Assembly (NCBI GenBank): GCA_958496175.1
Contig: OY292276.1
Span: 10,682,001-10,746,000 of the forward strand
Source of the DNA: Sisyra terminalis
Lineage: Eukaryota > Arthropoda > Insecta > Neuroptera > Sisyridae
DNA length: 64,000 nt
Reading direction: 5' to 3'
The notes below the pieces were generated by a model that was given only the letters and a program-made list of their open reading frames with translations, did not search any database and was not told where the DNA came from. A program made the translations under genes and the position numbers. Shown here in pieces: positions 24,137-35,254 of this stretch (the first letter of the stretch is position 1; every line of letters starts with the position of its first letter).

Positions 24137-25017
24137 TAGACTGGAACAAAATAATTGACTATTTTTTTTAAAAAAAGTATATCGAAAATATTGTTCAAGG
24201 TGACAAAAAAAATTGGGAAGGTTTGAGCCCTTAATATTAATATTAAGAGGTCTATCATCTTTAATTTCGATTTTTTATTTGTGCTTTCATTTTTGCGTCA
24301 ATGCTGTCAAACTGTCAAGGTAAAAAAATTCATCTGCACACATATTTTTATAGAAAATTAATTTTTTTACAAAAAACGTTTCTTTGAAAATTTTGGCCAG
24401 GCACGCCGTTTCCGAATAATCAATCTTTAAACATTGATATAATGTTTAGATTTATCTTCTTTATTTTGGAACTTTGTAACTAACGAACAAATAAATATAA
24501 AGAAATAAACAATTTAGATTCCTAGGGGAAATTTAATGCTCTACAAAAAAGGTCTTTTAACGTTTTTACATAATATCACTTTTTCAAAAGATATTCACAA
24601 TAAAAGTTTGAAAAAAAATTGAATTATTGTTTTTTTCGTTGTTGAACCAAATTTGATAGAGTGATGTAAAAACGTTAAGAGACCTTTTTTGTAGAGCTAT
24701 AAATTTCCTTGAAGAATCTATATTGCTTATTTCTATATATTTATTTGTTCGTTAGTTACAAAATTCCAAAATAAAGAAGATAAATCTAAAAATTATATCA
24801 ATGTTTAATTATATCAAAGCTTGATTATTCGGAAACGGCGTGTCTGGCAAAAATTTTTAAAGAAACATTTTTGTAGGGAATTTAATTTTCTCTAAATATA
24901 TGTACAGATGATTTTTTTTACCTTGATAGTTTGACAGCATTGACGCCAAAATGAAAGCACAAATAAAAAATCGATTTTTTTTTATATCAAATTAGAAGTT
25001 GATTTTTTTAGGGGGCT
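24137..25017. mobile_element. hAT-like foldback C1, copy b (right end decayed)
   Basis: Starts TAGACTGGAAC and follows copy a through both arms. It turns near 24620, and the right arm is recognisable to CACAAATAAAAAATCG and a degraded GTTGATTTTTTTA. The right terminus is lost, so no target duplication can be scored. Confidence 0.75.
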
Positions 25018-25036
25018 TAAGAAGCAATTTTGGTAG

Positions 25037-25213
25037 AATAGAAAACAAATGAAAATGGTTAGTCATATCCTGAGACACCTGGAAGAGATTCATAGTATAA
25101 TACTAGAGGCTGTGATAGAAGAAAAGAAAACCGCAGGAAGTTCACAAAACTCTTATATAGGACAAAAATCAAAATCTTTAAGGAACTTAAGGAGAAAGCG
25201 AGGACTAACTTAA
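25037..25213 (+). pseudogene. C-terminal fragment of a non-LTR retrotransposon protein
   Basis: A frame from after a TAG to TAA reads MVSHILRHLEEIHSIILEAV, then IEEKKTAG and SYIGQKSKSLRN. This follows the pattern GHILRH-...-I-GKIEGKRGRGR-...-Y found after the reverse-transcriptase domain of Jockey/RTE-type LINEs. The key glycine-arginine run is changed. There is no reverse transcriptase upstream, because foldback C1b abuts it. Confidence 0.6.
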
Positions 25214-27770
25214 GGAGTAAACCAATCTTCGGATTGAAAAAAAAAACATTTTCACTAGTAGATCTGAAGTGGAGTTCAGGAATTTTGAGTACTTTGAGAT
25301 TCCAGGTGTCCAGTTACTCCAAGGATTTGAAAGTAAAAAGCAAAAGACAATTCATTTTAGAATATGGATACAAAGCTCATGGATGTATCTCAAAATTTCG
25401 GAAATAAATCAACCACAAAAAATTGTACATTTACTTTCGGAAGTAAACTTAAAAAAGACGTTTTTTCTAACCAATTTTGGCAAATCAGTAGATTAATAAT
25501 AAAATTATGAAATATTGGTAGATAATCCTCCTGAAAACGCATCGTATAATGAAATGTATCAAGATTGAGTAAATATCTTGATTCGTTTTTGCTCCAAAAG
25601 CGGTTTCAATTGGAAAAGTTTCATTCCAGGAAAACCCATTTAATTTAAATTAAATTTAGCAAAGTATAACTTCAAAAATTACTGAAAAAACTTTACCTTT
25701 GTAGTAAAATGGATATTGGTATATATTATTTGAATAAGTATTAATCATTAGATTAATATTTATTTCACTTAAAAAGTTTTACGAGTAAAACATGGCAAGG
25801 ATTTATTAACAATGGATTAATCCACATCTTCATTACAACAAAAGCTCGTTTAAAATTTTCCATGTACATTTTTTATGACCTCTACAATTGTAAATTTCAT
25901 TAATTATTTTTCGTCTCAAACACAAAATAGAAGGGAATGAAAAGTCTGTGTTTAGACTCAAATAATCAAAATTTAATTTAATTTAAAAGCAAATAAGTCT
26001 TAGTCATTTCCAAACTAAATTCAACAATAATCAAGTTAGACTCTCCTAATCAAATTCAGAATGAAATCTGTGCTATAGTAACGCACGTTACCAAGCAACC
26101 CTTGTGTCGCACCCCGTCAATCCCATGCATGCATCCCCTAATTGTCGTTTTTTTATATTTGAAGAGCAGGAAACAGGTTCACCAGTTCCTGGGGGTTGTG
26201 TGTGAGGTTTTTTACAATTTCGCAGCACTATATTTTAATTTCAAAAAGAGTTTATAGGTCAAATAACGATAAGGAAACGATTTTTTTTCGGCAGTTTTTT
26301 CGATGTCTTCGGGTTTTTTTTTTCACGGAAAAAAAATCTCTACATCTGTATTAAGGATAAGGAAATGAGATTTTATTGTAAATAATGCCGTATTCATTCG
26401 GTAAGGACATGTGGTTATGACTGACGGAAATTGGTTTTTTTAAGTATGTGAAATCCTTGGATCAATGCAGATGCATTTGAGGGGAAATATTAGCTGATTG
26501 CTTTACCATTTTTTGTCCCGTGAAGATTTCAATTTTCGTTTTGCTGGTACAGTTACTTATTTTGTTACACTAAACTAATCAAATTTTGTTCTAAATTAAA
26601 TTGTAATAGAATATTGGAAAAAAAAAAACGACCGAAAAAAATAATCACAATTGGCCTGATTTTTGGGTCAGTGCGAAAGAATGCATTGGTGAGTATAATG
26701 AATAATTTTTGGAAAAAAAATCGTGACTTCCTTGTTATTTCATTTAATGTATTATCAAATCATTGACTGGTCTTCATTAAGATATAATACAATTGGAAAT
26801 GAGAAATGTTTAATAATAAGAGCAACTATTTTCCGCTTTTATTTGAATGGTTACACCACGGATCCATCGACCAATTCATGTACGATAGTTTTTTTGTGAA
26901 AATGAGATTGCAGTTTTACTCTGTAATTTGAATCTGTAATAAGTCAGGCGGAATACAATCATGAATGGATGTCTTTCTTCGAAACAAAACGACCGATATC
27001 TTGTATACTCCGTAGATATATATATATACCCAAGAGAAATTGTATAATTCCGAACAATACAATTGTGTGGAAGATGATGATACATACCTGCGTATTACAT
27101 GGACGAGGTGATTTTTATTATCGCTGCATATATTTAATATAGATCCAGAAGGTAAGTGAGAAATCAAAAAACCACAACGGTAATAATTCCCACACCAAAA
27201 TTGACCGCAACTCAATACAATAGCCGAAGGCTTTGTGATGGTCAAATTGGCTTGACTTTATTATTTAATATTCATAATATTGAAAATTAGATTACTGTTC
27301 TCTTATGGAATTGTCGTCTAACGTTGCTCCATTTTTTTATGATATATGTAATTTCAAATTGGCTTCTGTTTGTAGCTAACCAAATATTAAATCAAATTAT
27401 TTTTTGCTTTGAATTCCATAACTTTTCAATCGAATAAATTTATTGCGTATAGTTTCTATAATAATTTTTCTAATAAATTCTAAATAACAATATGGCGTTT
27501 TATCCAGAAATGGGACGCTGAGATGGGAAGATCTCAGACCATCGTCGCCCATCGCCCTGGATATTTTACAGTCCCTGAAGAAAACGAATATCAAAATATT
27601 GACTGTGATAAGTACAAAATCTAATTAGTTGTGTAAATCCATTGTGCTCACATATTATTTATAGCCTTACTCTAATTTTAATAATTCTAGCTAAGTTTCA
27701 ATGTACATAGATAAAAAACCATTACATACTATTTATACTTAATGTAAAAAGCTTGCCTATGTTAATGTAT
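25214..27770. other. Intergenic DNA; conserved-looking patch at 26060-26200
   Basis: No gene recognised. 26060-26200 is G+C-rich and holds an X-box (see separate entry). Minus-strand frames at 26876-27245 overlap in two phases and have no known domain. A short (TA)n lies near 27018-27028. Confidence 0.4.
26087..26099. promoter_or_regulatory. Perfect X-box (RFX-type) motif
   Basis: GTTACC-A-AGCAAC fits the RFX consensus GTNRCC-N(0-3)-RGYAAC at every position. In animals X-boxes usually lie just upstream of ciliary genes. No gene start is seen within 300 bp, so it could serve a distal gene or be chance. Confidence 0.4.
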
Positions 27771-27775
27771 CTAGG

Positions 27776-28855
27776 GTGCATATTAAGGTGATTTTTTTTT
27801 TGAATTTTTTTTTTTTTTGGTCCCATCGTGAAATTTTGTTGGAAATACCAAAAAAAAAATTCTCTGAAAGTTTGAGCCCTTAATATTAATTTTAAGACCT
27901 CGACCAAGACGTGTAAAGATTTCCCATTGAAAATACATGGAAACTCTGATTTTTTATTTTTAAATTTCTATATCTCAGCGGCATTTCATGGGATCGCTTT
28001 TACCGAAGATGGTTTTTTCTCAGAATTAAACGCTCTACAAAAGTGCCCATTGCGAAAAAGTCGTAACTCACATCGGTGAGGTAGTACGGGCCACTGAACC
28101 TGATTTTTCCATAAAATTCGCGTTTTCTTTGCATTTATCTCGTAAATAACAAGAGCTACGGAAAAATTATAAATAAAAAACTTGTAGAGAATTTGATTTT
28201 CTACAAAAAAGGTCTTATAGACCAAATCGCTAAGATCAATATTAAGCGAGATATTAAGCCTTGAATTATATAACATTACAGAGAAAGAAAAAAAGATTTT
28301 AATAAGTTTAAATCAATGATCGACAAAAATTTCACAGAAAAATCAATTCAAAGCTTAATATCTCGTTTAATATTGATCTTAGCCATGATCTTAGCGATAT
28401 TGGTCTACAGGACCTTTTTTGTAGGAAATCAAATTCTCTACAAGTTTTTTTACTTATTTATATTTTTTCCGTAGCCCTTGTTATTTACGAGATAAATGCA
28501 AAAAAAACGCGAATTTTATGGAAAAATCAGGTTCAGTGGCCCGTACTACCTCACCGGTGTGAGTTACGACTTTGTCGCAATGGGCACTTTTGTAGAGCGT
28601 TTAATTCTAAGAAAAAACCATCTTCGGTAAAAGCGATCCCATGAAATGCCGCTGAGATATAGAAATTTAAAAATAAAAAATCAGAGTTTCCGTGTATTTT
28701 CAATGGGAAATCTTTACACGTCTTGGTCGAGGACTTAAAATTAATATTAAGGGCTCAAACTTTCAGGGAATTTTTTTTTCGGTATTTCCAACAAAATTTC
28801 ACGATGGGACCAAAAACAAAAAAAAAAGTTAAAAAAAAATCACCCTAGTGCATAT
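27776..28855. mobile_element. hAT-like foldback C3 with 8-bp target duplication
   Basis: GTGCATAT occurs at 27776-27783 and 28848-28855. The element (27784-28847, 1064 bp) begins TAAGGTGATTT and ends AAATCACCCTA. It is a near-perfect palindrome turning near 28310. The duplication fits the hAT preference nTnnnnAn and the ends fit YARNG. The arms include TTGAGCCCTTAATATTAAT, also found in C1, and CTACAAAAAAGGTC. No coding capacity. Confidence 0.87.
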
Positions 28856-28898
28856 GGCCTAAGTAGCTGAGCACCAAAAATTTTAAATAAAAAATAAA

Positions 28899-30110
28899 AA
28901 TAATTCAAAAATGAGAAATTAGTATATTAAATTTTAGTTAAAAATAGACTTTAGTGTGGACTTCAATAGTGTTTTTTGGACTTATAGTTTGAACTTCAAT
29001 TTTTCTACTTAATATGCTGATTTTTTTACAAATCCCTTGAAAACCGATATACCATCTACTGAACTTAAAGACGCATATTAAAAATCACATGAGTGGAGAA
29101 AAAAATTAAGAAATGGAAGAACTGATTATACTTGATGGATAAGTAGAATACATAAGTAAAATAAACAAGGTATATCTACTGGCAGAACTTCAGTCATGTC
29201 GTTAGGAGAACTGGAAAAATGGAACCACTTATAGTAAAAGTAGGAAAAAAGAAGGAAAAGTAAAAGGCAATCATAGCAGAGAAAGATTCCTCACACGAAT
29301 GGTATAACCATGAAAGAAGTGGACTAGGTTCTTATTACAGGAACAGAGAAACATGGAAAATTATATCATGAAACTCATATAGGGGTGGAATAACTGAACA
29401 GAAAGAAAAACAGCATAACTATAATTAGTTTCTATAATAATTTTTCTATTAAATTTTAAATGAAAATAAATCTAAAATGATAAAGTAGTATATTGAATTT
29501 TACTTTAAAATAGACTTTAGTGTGGACTTCAATAAAAATTTTTTGGACTTATAGTTTGAACTTCAAACTTTGAACTTCATATGGGGCATGGGTGTGAACT
29601 TAAATATGCATACTAAAAAGCTCATGAATGGAGAAAAGAATTAGGAAATGGAAGAACTAATCATACTTGATGGATAAGTAGAATACATAAGTAAAATAAA
29701 TAAGGTATATCTTCTCAAAGTTTATAAATTACACAGGTTGCCCATTTGGAAAAAAAATGTAGCGTCATACGAAGAATTTTGAAATTTGAATCAGTCTGAA
29801 AATGTGTACGAATTTCTTCTGGATACGTTACGCAGCGTATGAGGCCACCTGTGTATTTTATAAACCTTGATATCTTCTTACAATCATGTGGTCATGTGGT
29901 TAGGAGAACTGGAGAAATGGAGCTACTTATAGTTGAAAGAAATGTAAAATGGAGGTATAGGAGAGAAAGATTCCTCATACGAATGGGATGACCATGTAAA
30001 GAAGTGGACTAGGTTCTTATTACAGGTACAGGGAAACATGGAAAATCATGAAACTCTTAGAAGTGGAAGGACTAAAGAGAGAGAAAAGAGCATAACTCTA
30101 GTTGACTTTA
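28899..30110 (+). pseudogene. Tandemly duplicated LINE 3' fragment
   Basis: Unit 1 (about 28899-29440) and unit 2 (about 29441-30110) share TATTAAATTTTA/TATTGAATTTTA, AATAGACTTTAGTGTGGACT, TACTTGATGGATAAGTAGAA and GTGGACTAGGTTCTTATTAC. In unit 2 the frame around 29890-29990 reads GHVVRRTGEMELLIVE and then an arginine-rich stretch, the pattern of LINE C-termini (HVMRR-...-EGKVEGKR). Both units have stops and shifts. Unit 2 is interrupted by MITE E at 29716-29869. Confidence 0.65.
29707..29878. mobile_element. MITE E, reference copy, 9-bp target duplication
   Basis: ATATCTTCT at 29707-29715 and 29870-29878 flanks a 154-bp element (29716-29869) with ends CAAAGTTTATAAATTACACA and its near inverse ending TGTATTTTATAAACCTTG. 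Unit 1 of the surrounding tandem duplication lacks it, so the empty site is visible as GGTATATCTACTGGCAG. Nine-base duplications are typical of Mutator-type MITEs. Confidence 0.85.
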
Positions 30111-30210
30111 GTATACTTTTTGTGATTTTTTTTTAGAAATCATCCTTTTAGAGATCTTTTTTCATATAGAATGAATTGTAAGTTAAATTAAGCGGTTTAA
30201 ACTTTAATAG

Positions 30211-31041
30211 GTAAGTATAGACCAGAGTCGATAATTTTAAAAACAGTGAAATGTAAAAAAAAATTATAGTAGAATGAAACCCATTGGAAAAGGTAGAGAA
30301 TATAACAAAAATGAAAGAAAAAATAAATTACGGGCGATCTGTGGTCGGGAAGGGGGAGGGGGTGAGTTTTTAAGGGTAAAAAACGGTTAATCTCGATTTC
30401 CGGTAAAACTGCAAGTACTATGAAAAAAAGTTAAATAGCAAAGTTGTAGGTAAATAAAAGATCTACAACTTTTGTATGGATACTTTTTTCACATAACCTC
30501 AAAATTTATGTGAAAAATTCGAATAACCGAGTTTTTGGTTTTTTATTTTTTGCAAAAAAAAATATTTTTTCACGAAATTTGGTGAAAACTTACCTTTGTA
30601 TGTCCCAAACATACAGTAATTTTTTTGATTTAAAGTATTCATTTTTTCACCTTATTTTGACTTAATATCCAAAAAGCACCCTAATTTTCAATCGAAAATT
30701 CTCACGTCAAAATATCTGCTTTTATAAAAAAGTTGGTGTGTTTTTTATTTGTTGAAATCTCTACTTTCTGATGGTATAAAAAAAATATTCACTACTATGG
30801 TAAATGTTCTCAGAAAATGCAAATAATGATTGCACAAATGCACAAATTTATGCTCAAATTGCCATAGGTTTTTTCTTCCACATTGGAGCATGTTTCAGAA
30901 CCATGACAATTTGATCGCCCGTAATTTATTTTTCCTTTCATTTTTGTTATATTCTCTACCTTTTCCAATGGGTTTCATTATACTATAATTTTTTTTCACT
31001 TTTCACCGTTTTTAAAATTATCGACCCTGGTCTAGTAAGTA
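30211..31041. mobile_element. Foldback C5 with about 125-bp inverted ends
   Basis: Element 30218-31034 runs from TAGACCAGAGTCGATAA to the inverse TTATCGACCCTGGTCTA. The terminal arms are about 125 bp (to 30345 and from 30914). Between them lies a 570-bp non-palindromic core that includes a G-rich run (30352-30363). GTAAGTA at 30211-30217 and 31035-31041 is the target duplication (7 bp exact). No transposase frame. Confidence 0.8.
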
Positions 31042-31445
31042 AGTTTTCCATTAAAAAATATAAAAAAAAAAAATTATATCTACTATAAATAAAAACTTAA
31101 TACGCATCATTTTTAGTTAAACGATTAAGGGATTGTTATTATCATTAAAACGAAGAAGTTCTGAGATTATATATATAAGAATACGGAGAAATGTATAATT
31201 ATTGCTACGGAATTGGTATCTTTGTTTTAAGCCCAAATGAACTGTTAGTTAAGCGATTTAAACTTTGGTGAGCAAGAAAGTAAGCTTTCCAATAAAAAAA
31301 TAAATAAAATTTATACTATAAATATTAAAATAATACGCAACATTTATGGTTAAACGATTAAGGGGTTGATATTTGCATTAAAACCAACAAGTTCTGAGTT
31401 TTTATGAAATGAAATATGGAAAAATGTAAAGTTATTGTTACGAAG

Positions 31446-32136
31446 TTGGCATCTTTCAAAATAAGATTTTTTTGCTGGTTTTCAACAGTTATACTGTCTA
31501 TACAATTTATGTAATATAATTTAATGTAATAATATATAAAAATCATACCATAAACATAATTTTGAACAATTCAAACAAAAATATTTGTGACGTATTACCC
31601 AGATACGTATTTTGATTGCCAAGCAATCTTCGTCAGTGGTCATCAAGTAGTTTGGATCACTCCGTAACTGCTTTGTGATGATTCACCAACATTGCCAATG
31701 CAACATTGCCTGATATTGATATTGCTTAATTTCACAATAATATACCGATTGACTACTTATTTAGATTTATATGTTACATATATGAACTAACTGATTATCA
31801 TTACAGTATGGGTCATTTATTTGAAAAATAGTTATCGAAAACACTTATCATATAGAAGTGGATTGAGTCATAAACTATAATGCATAATCAAAATAAGATT
31901 TGTTTTTTTTTTAAAAAAAATGAATCATCACAAAGCAGTTACGGAGTGATCCAAACTACTTGATGACCACTGAGGAAGATTGCTTTGCAATCGAAATACG
32001 TATCTGGGCAATACGTCACGAATATTTTTGTTTGAACTTCTGTTCAGTATGATTTTTATATATTATTATATTAAATTATACTACATAAATTGAACCGCAA
32101 TATATTCTATATATTGTATACACAGTTGGCATCTTT
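31446..32136. mobile_element. Family A element (Penelope-like), complete with inner segment
   Basis: TTGGCATCTTT at 31446-31456 and 32126-32136 (13 bp if the shared AG is counted) flanks 31457-32125. The left side begins with the tail CAAAATAAGATTTTTTTGC followed by ACAGTTATACTGTCTATACA. The right side ends directly at TTGTATACACAG. The arms (to 31687 and from 31920) are inverted, and the inner 230 bp match 9575-9830 inverted. The right arm has CTGAGGA-A-GATTGC-TTT-GCAATC-GAAA and is otherwise like copy 2. Confidence 0.85.
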
Positions 32137-33170
32137 GTTTTGAACCCATAAATAATATAGCTTTGTCTCCAGGTACCACGACAGTATGTACTTTCCACTC
32201 TCCCAATAGAGTAAGTGGTTCCTGGTTGTACAATTTTTCTTTTAATATATAAAAAAATAGCATCTAAATGATATCTGCATAAAGTATAAAATTTGGTCAC
32301 AATATATGTCTTAAGGGGGGGGGGGCAGAGAATCAAGTTTTGTAAGAATGATAAAATACCAGAGCCCAGAAGTACTATTTAATCTTAGTTCTACTAAAAA
32401 TCGTTTAAAATTATTGACAAAAACCAAAAAATTCTGATTTCTGGTATTTTTAAGAGCTATTGAGTTATAATGTTATTCATCCTTTACTTCGTAAACAAAT
32501 CTCAAAAGACATCCAATTATGGATTTTTCTTAAATTATATCAACTGTCTTCCTACTTCTACTTTATCTCAGTCTTTCTTTTTCCAATGAAAAACAATATG
32601 TTTTGCTTTAAAGCAAATTGAACAAAATTCCAAAAAAAATAGTTTCCAAAATACTTTTCTCTACAAAATTCAAAATTTCAAACTTTTTCTGCAGTTCTTA
32701 AAAAGCGATTAAATAGAAATATTTGTACAATTTATACTATTATTTCCTATTATTATTTATGTGCTTATAAATACATTGTTGTGTACCATAAATAATGTGT
32801 GTTGATTGTGCATAGCTGGGGTGTTAATATAGATGGGGATGATTTCGGTCCACCCCTCACAATCGCAAAGTTTCCTGAACCGACGGAACTCCTTATTCAC
32901 AATTCTAGAAAGTGAATTCCATTAAATTTATTTCTATTTTTACATCTTCTTCTTCAAAATCCGCCACTTCCAAGTGTTAAAAGATGGAAGTACAATTGGC
33001 CAATTTATTTTTCGAAACTGCTGCTATAAAAATAGCGATTGATGAGAAACCATACCAAGATGAGTATCAGTATTCCATACTTTTCACCTCTCATTATTTG
33101 GCCTATAAATTGGATTTACTTTTTTTTTGTATTACTAATTTCTACACAAATTATTTTACTAATTTTCATA
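32137..33170. other. Mostly featureless; G11 run and a short coding-like stretch
   Basis: On the minus strand 32150-32240 reads EPLTLLGEWKVHTVVVPGDK, which looks more protein-like than the surroundings. It is too short to identify and runs into repeat DNA. An 11-G run lies at 32315-32325. Frames at 32984-33314 show no domain. Confidence 0.35.
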
Positions 33171-33430
33171 GCTGTCGTCAGGCCCCGCTCTAGCAAATTT
33201 GCCGCCCTGGGCAAGATGAAAAAATGCCGCTCCTTCAAGGTTGCAAAAACACAGAGTTTTAATATCACAAAATTTTTAATTTTTTGGAAAAATATTTTTT
33301 TAACTAAAAACTAATTTTTTCACATTTTTGTTCATATTGTATATCAAATATGACAAAATGCCGCCCCTGAAATTTTCCGCCCCGGGCGACCGCCCGGGTT
33401 GCCCACCCCTAAAGCGGGGGTTGCTGTCGT
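33171..33430. mobile_element. G+C-rich hAT-like MITE with 8-bp target duplication
   Basis: GCTGTCGT at 33171-33178 and 33423-33430 flanks a 244-bp element (33179-33422) that starts CAGGCCCCGCTCTAG and ends CTAAAGCGGGGGTT. The ends are rich in GCCGCCC/GGGCGG and can fold (CCGCCCCGGGCGACCGCCCGG). The centre is AT-rich. CAGG-starting ends and an 8-bp duplication indicate hAT. Confidence 0.83.
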
Positions 33431-35254
33431 ATTTCATAAAGTATCGAAATACTATTCCTGACGTAAATTTATGGAACACTAAATCCAAGTAGCTATGACT
33501 ACTGGAAAAGAAAATGTAGAAGAAATCAAAATCAAGAATTATAACTTTGCTTATTTCATAAAAGGTTTCGTTTCAGAAAGAAAATTAACAAAAATTTAAT
33601 TTTTGCAAATTGCCAACTTGTTAATGAAATGCAAAAAACGGCAGCAAAAACGCATTTCTATTTATCCCATTTATTTTCTTCCATTAAAGCATTCATTTAA
33701 GCATAATTTATGTATTCCCATATTCTTAACATATTATATAAATTAATAAAGTTTATTTCAAGCCATTACGATTTTTAAAATTCTGTAAATTTCAAGTGGT
33801 TATAAAAGTATATTTAGAAACATATTGCAGATTAAACTTTCAACTCAGACAAGTCTTAAGAACAACCCTAATTGAGGATAAAATTTCAAGGGTTGAAACG
33901 AGATATTTTAACATTAAGGTACAACAAAATTTTTCCCCTAAAACTTCACTTCAGTCAAGAACCAACACAAACAATTGGCCAAGTATATAGGGAAAACTGT
34001 ACTTGACGAAAACATAAAAAGAATATTTAAATGAGTTAAAATATCGATAAAACAAAACGCTACTAAAATATTATTATTCCAAAGCTTTGAACGATCAATA
34101 TTATTTATTTTGAACTACGAAAGAATGAAGGGTTTTTTTAGGTATAACAGTAAAGAATGCTAAGTTATTATTGTACCCTTATTTTGATATTTATTTCAAT
34201 TGGATTCATCCGAATAAAAATTCAATTTATTTAAAAAAAAAACGGTCACAATTTCTTCTTGAAATTGTACATTTTATAGATCAATTTCCAACACGGAAAA
34301 CATTTTTCTTGTTTATGATTTCCATGCATAATTGAAACTCCAATTTTCGATTTTTGAATCAGCCACTTCCCGTATGCATAGATACCTCTATACCTATGCA
34401 ACTGCAGTGTCTAATAATTTTTTCAACATATTTAGCACAAGACTTGAATTTTTTACGGGAACAACGTGTGTGATTTCCCATGTGAAAACTGGCATCGGCC
34501 GTATATTTCCCTCTGCACGATTGAACTGCATCATGTTTTTTGAAAGACTTTTCATATACGCCGGCAAAAGTTCCCGATACTTTAAAAGGATTTTTCCGGA
34601 TTTTCTGCAGAATGGCGCGCTTACGTGTTTAATATTTAATTGAACAAATGCATGATTGTATCGATTGGAGATATACCATATTCTTGGGAGAAAAAAATGA
34701 TAAAAGTGTATATTAAAGGTGATATAATCTGTGAAGATTGAAAATGAAACCACAATAAACGGTTTTGAACGATAAGTTATGATTAACAAAATGCTTGAGA
34801 GGTAATTCAGTTTATTTCGCTCCCTGATAGTTGAAGGCCTATATATATATAAATATATATATATATTATGATATATACTCTATGTAATCGAAAGGGTTGC
34901 GAGTCTAACCGCATTATCTAATATATGATCTTTGAAACAGACCGTTGTACTGTAATTCAATCAAACCAATATCAAATTTAAATTGCTTTTGTTATTTGAT
35001 GTTAACGCTATGGAATTTAGATCTGAAGATAAAGAATTTAACACATTTTTAATATCAAATAAAACGTTGAAAAAATTATGACCAAAAATCATATAAAATA
35101 TATTCTTTACCTAAATTATTTGGTGTTTAAAGAAACGCTAATTTAATAGATTGAAACCTTTGAAAAATTGGATGAAACTAATTAAACTTTAAATTTTTAA
35201 GTAACTCTATCCAGTAAAGTTCAGAAAATTATAAATTAATATTTAGTTTTTCAA
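33431..35254. other. No gene recognised
   Basis: Overlapping open frames on both strands at 34332-34789 lie in a modestly G+C-richer patch (34440-34625, with GCATCGGCCG and AATGGCGCGC) but show no domain. An (AT)n tract lies at 34843-34880. Confidence 0.4.

Larger units (their letters stand above)
30178..32150 (+). repeat. Local tandem duplication K, each unit carrying a different insertion
   Basis: Unit 1 (30178-30217 plus 31035-31242) and unit 2 (31243-31456 plus 32126-32150) share GTTAAGCG-TTTAAACTTT, TAAACGATTAAGG, GTTCTGAG and TGGTATCTTTGTTTT/TGGCATCTTTGTTTT. Unit 1 is split by foldback C5 and unit 2 by family A copy 3. Without the insertions each unit is about 240 bp. Confidence 0.78.

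Noticed and set aside
26876..27245. Two overlapping minus-strand frames
   Set aside because: Different phases over the same DNA, no domain, and they include a (TA)n tract.
32315..32325. G11 run as a possible quadruplex
   Set aside because: A single run without other G-tracts nearby cannot form an intramolecular quadruplex; more likely a simple homopolymer.
32984..33314. Two overlapping plus-strand frames
   Set aside because: They run into the MITE at 33179, so the right halves are element sequence.
34332..34789. Overlapping frames of 103 and 131 codons on opposite strands
   Set aside because: Neither has a recognisable domain, splice context or codon pattern; at most a conserved non-coding patch.
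34843..34880. (AT)n as an origin or cruciform site
   Set aside because: Common simple repeat in AT-rich genomes, no further signal.
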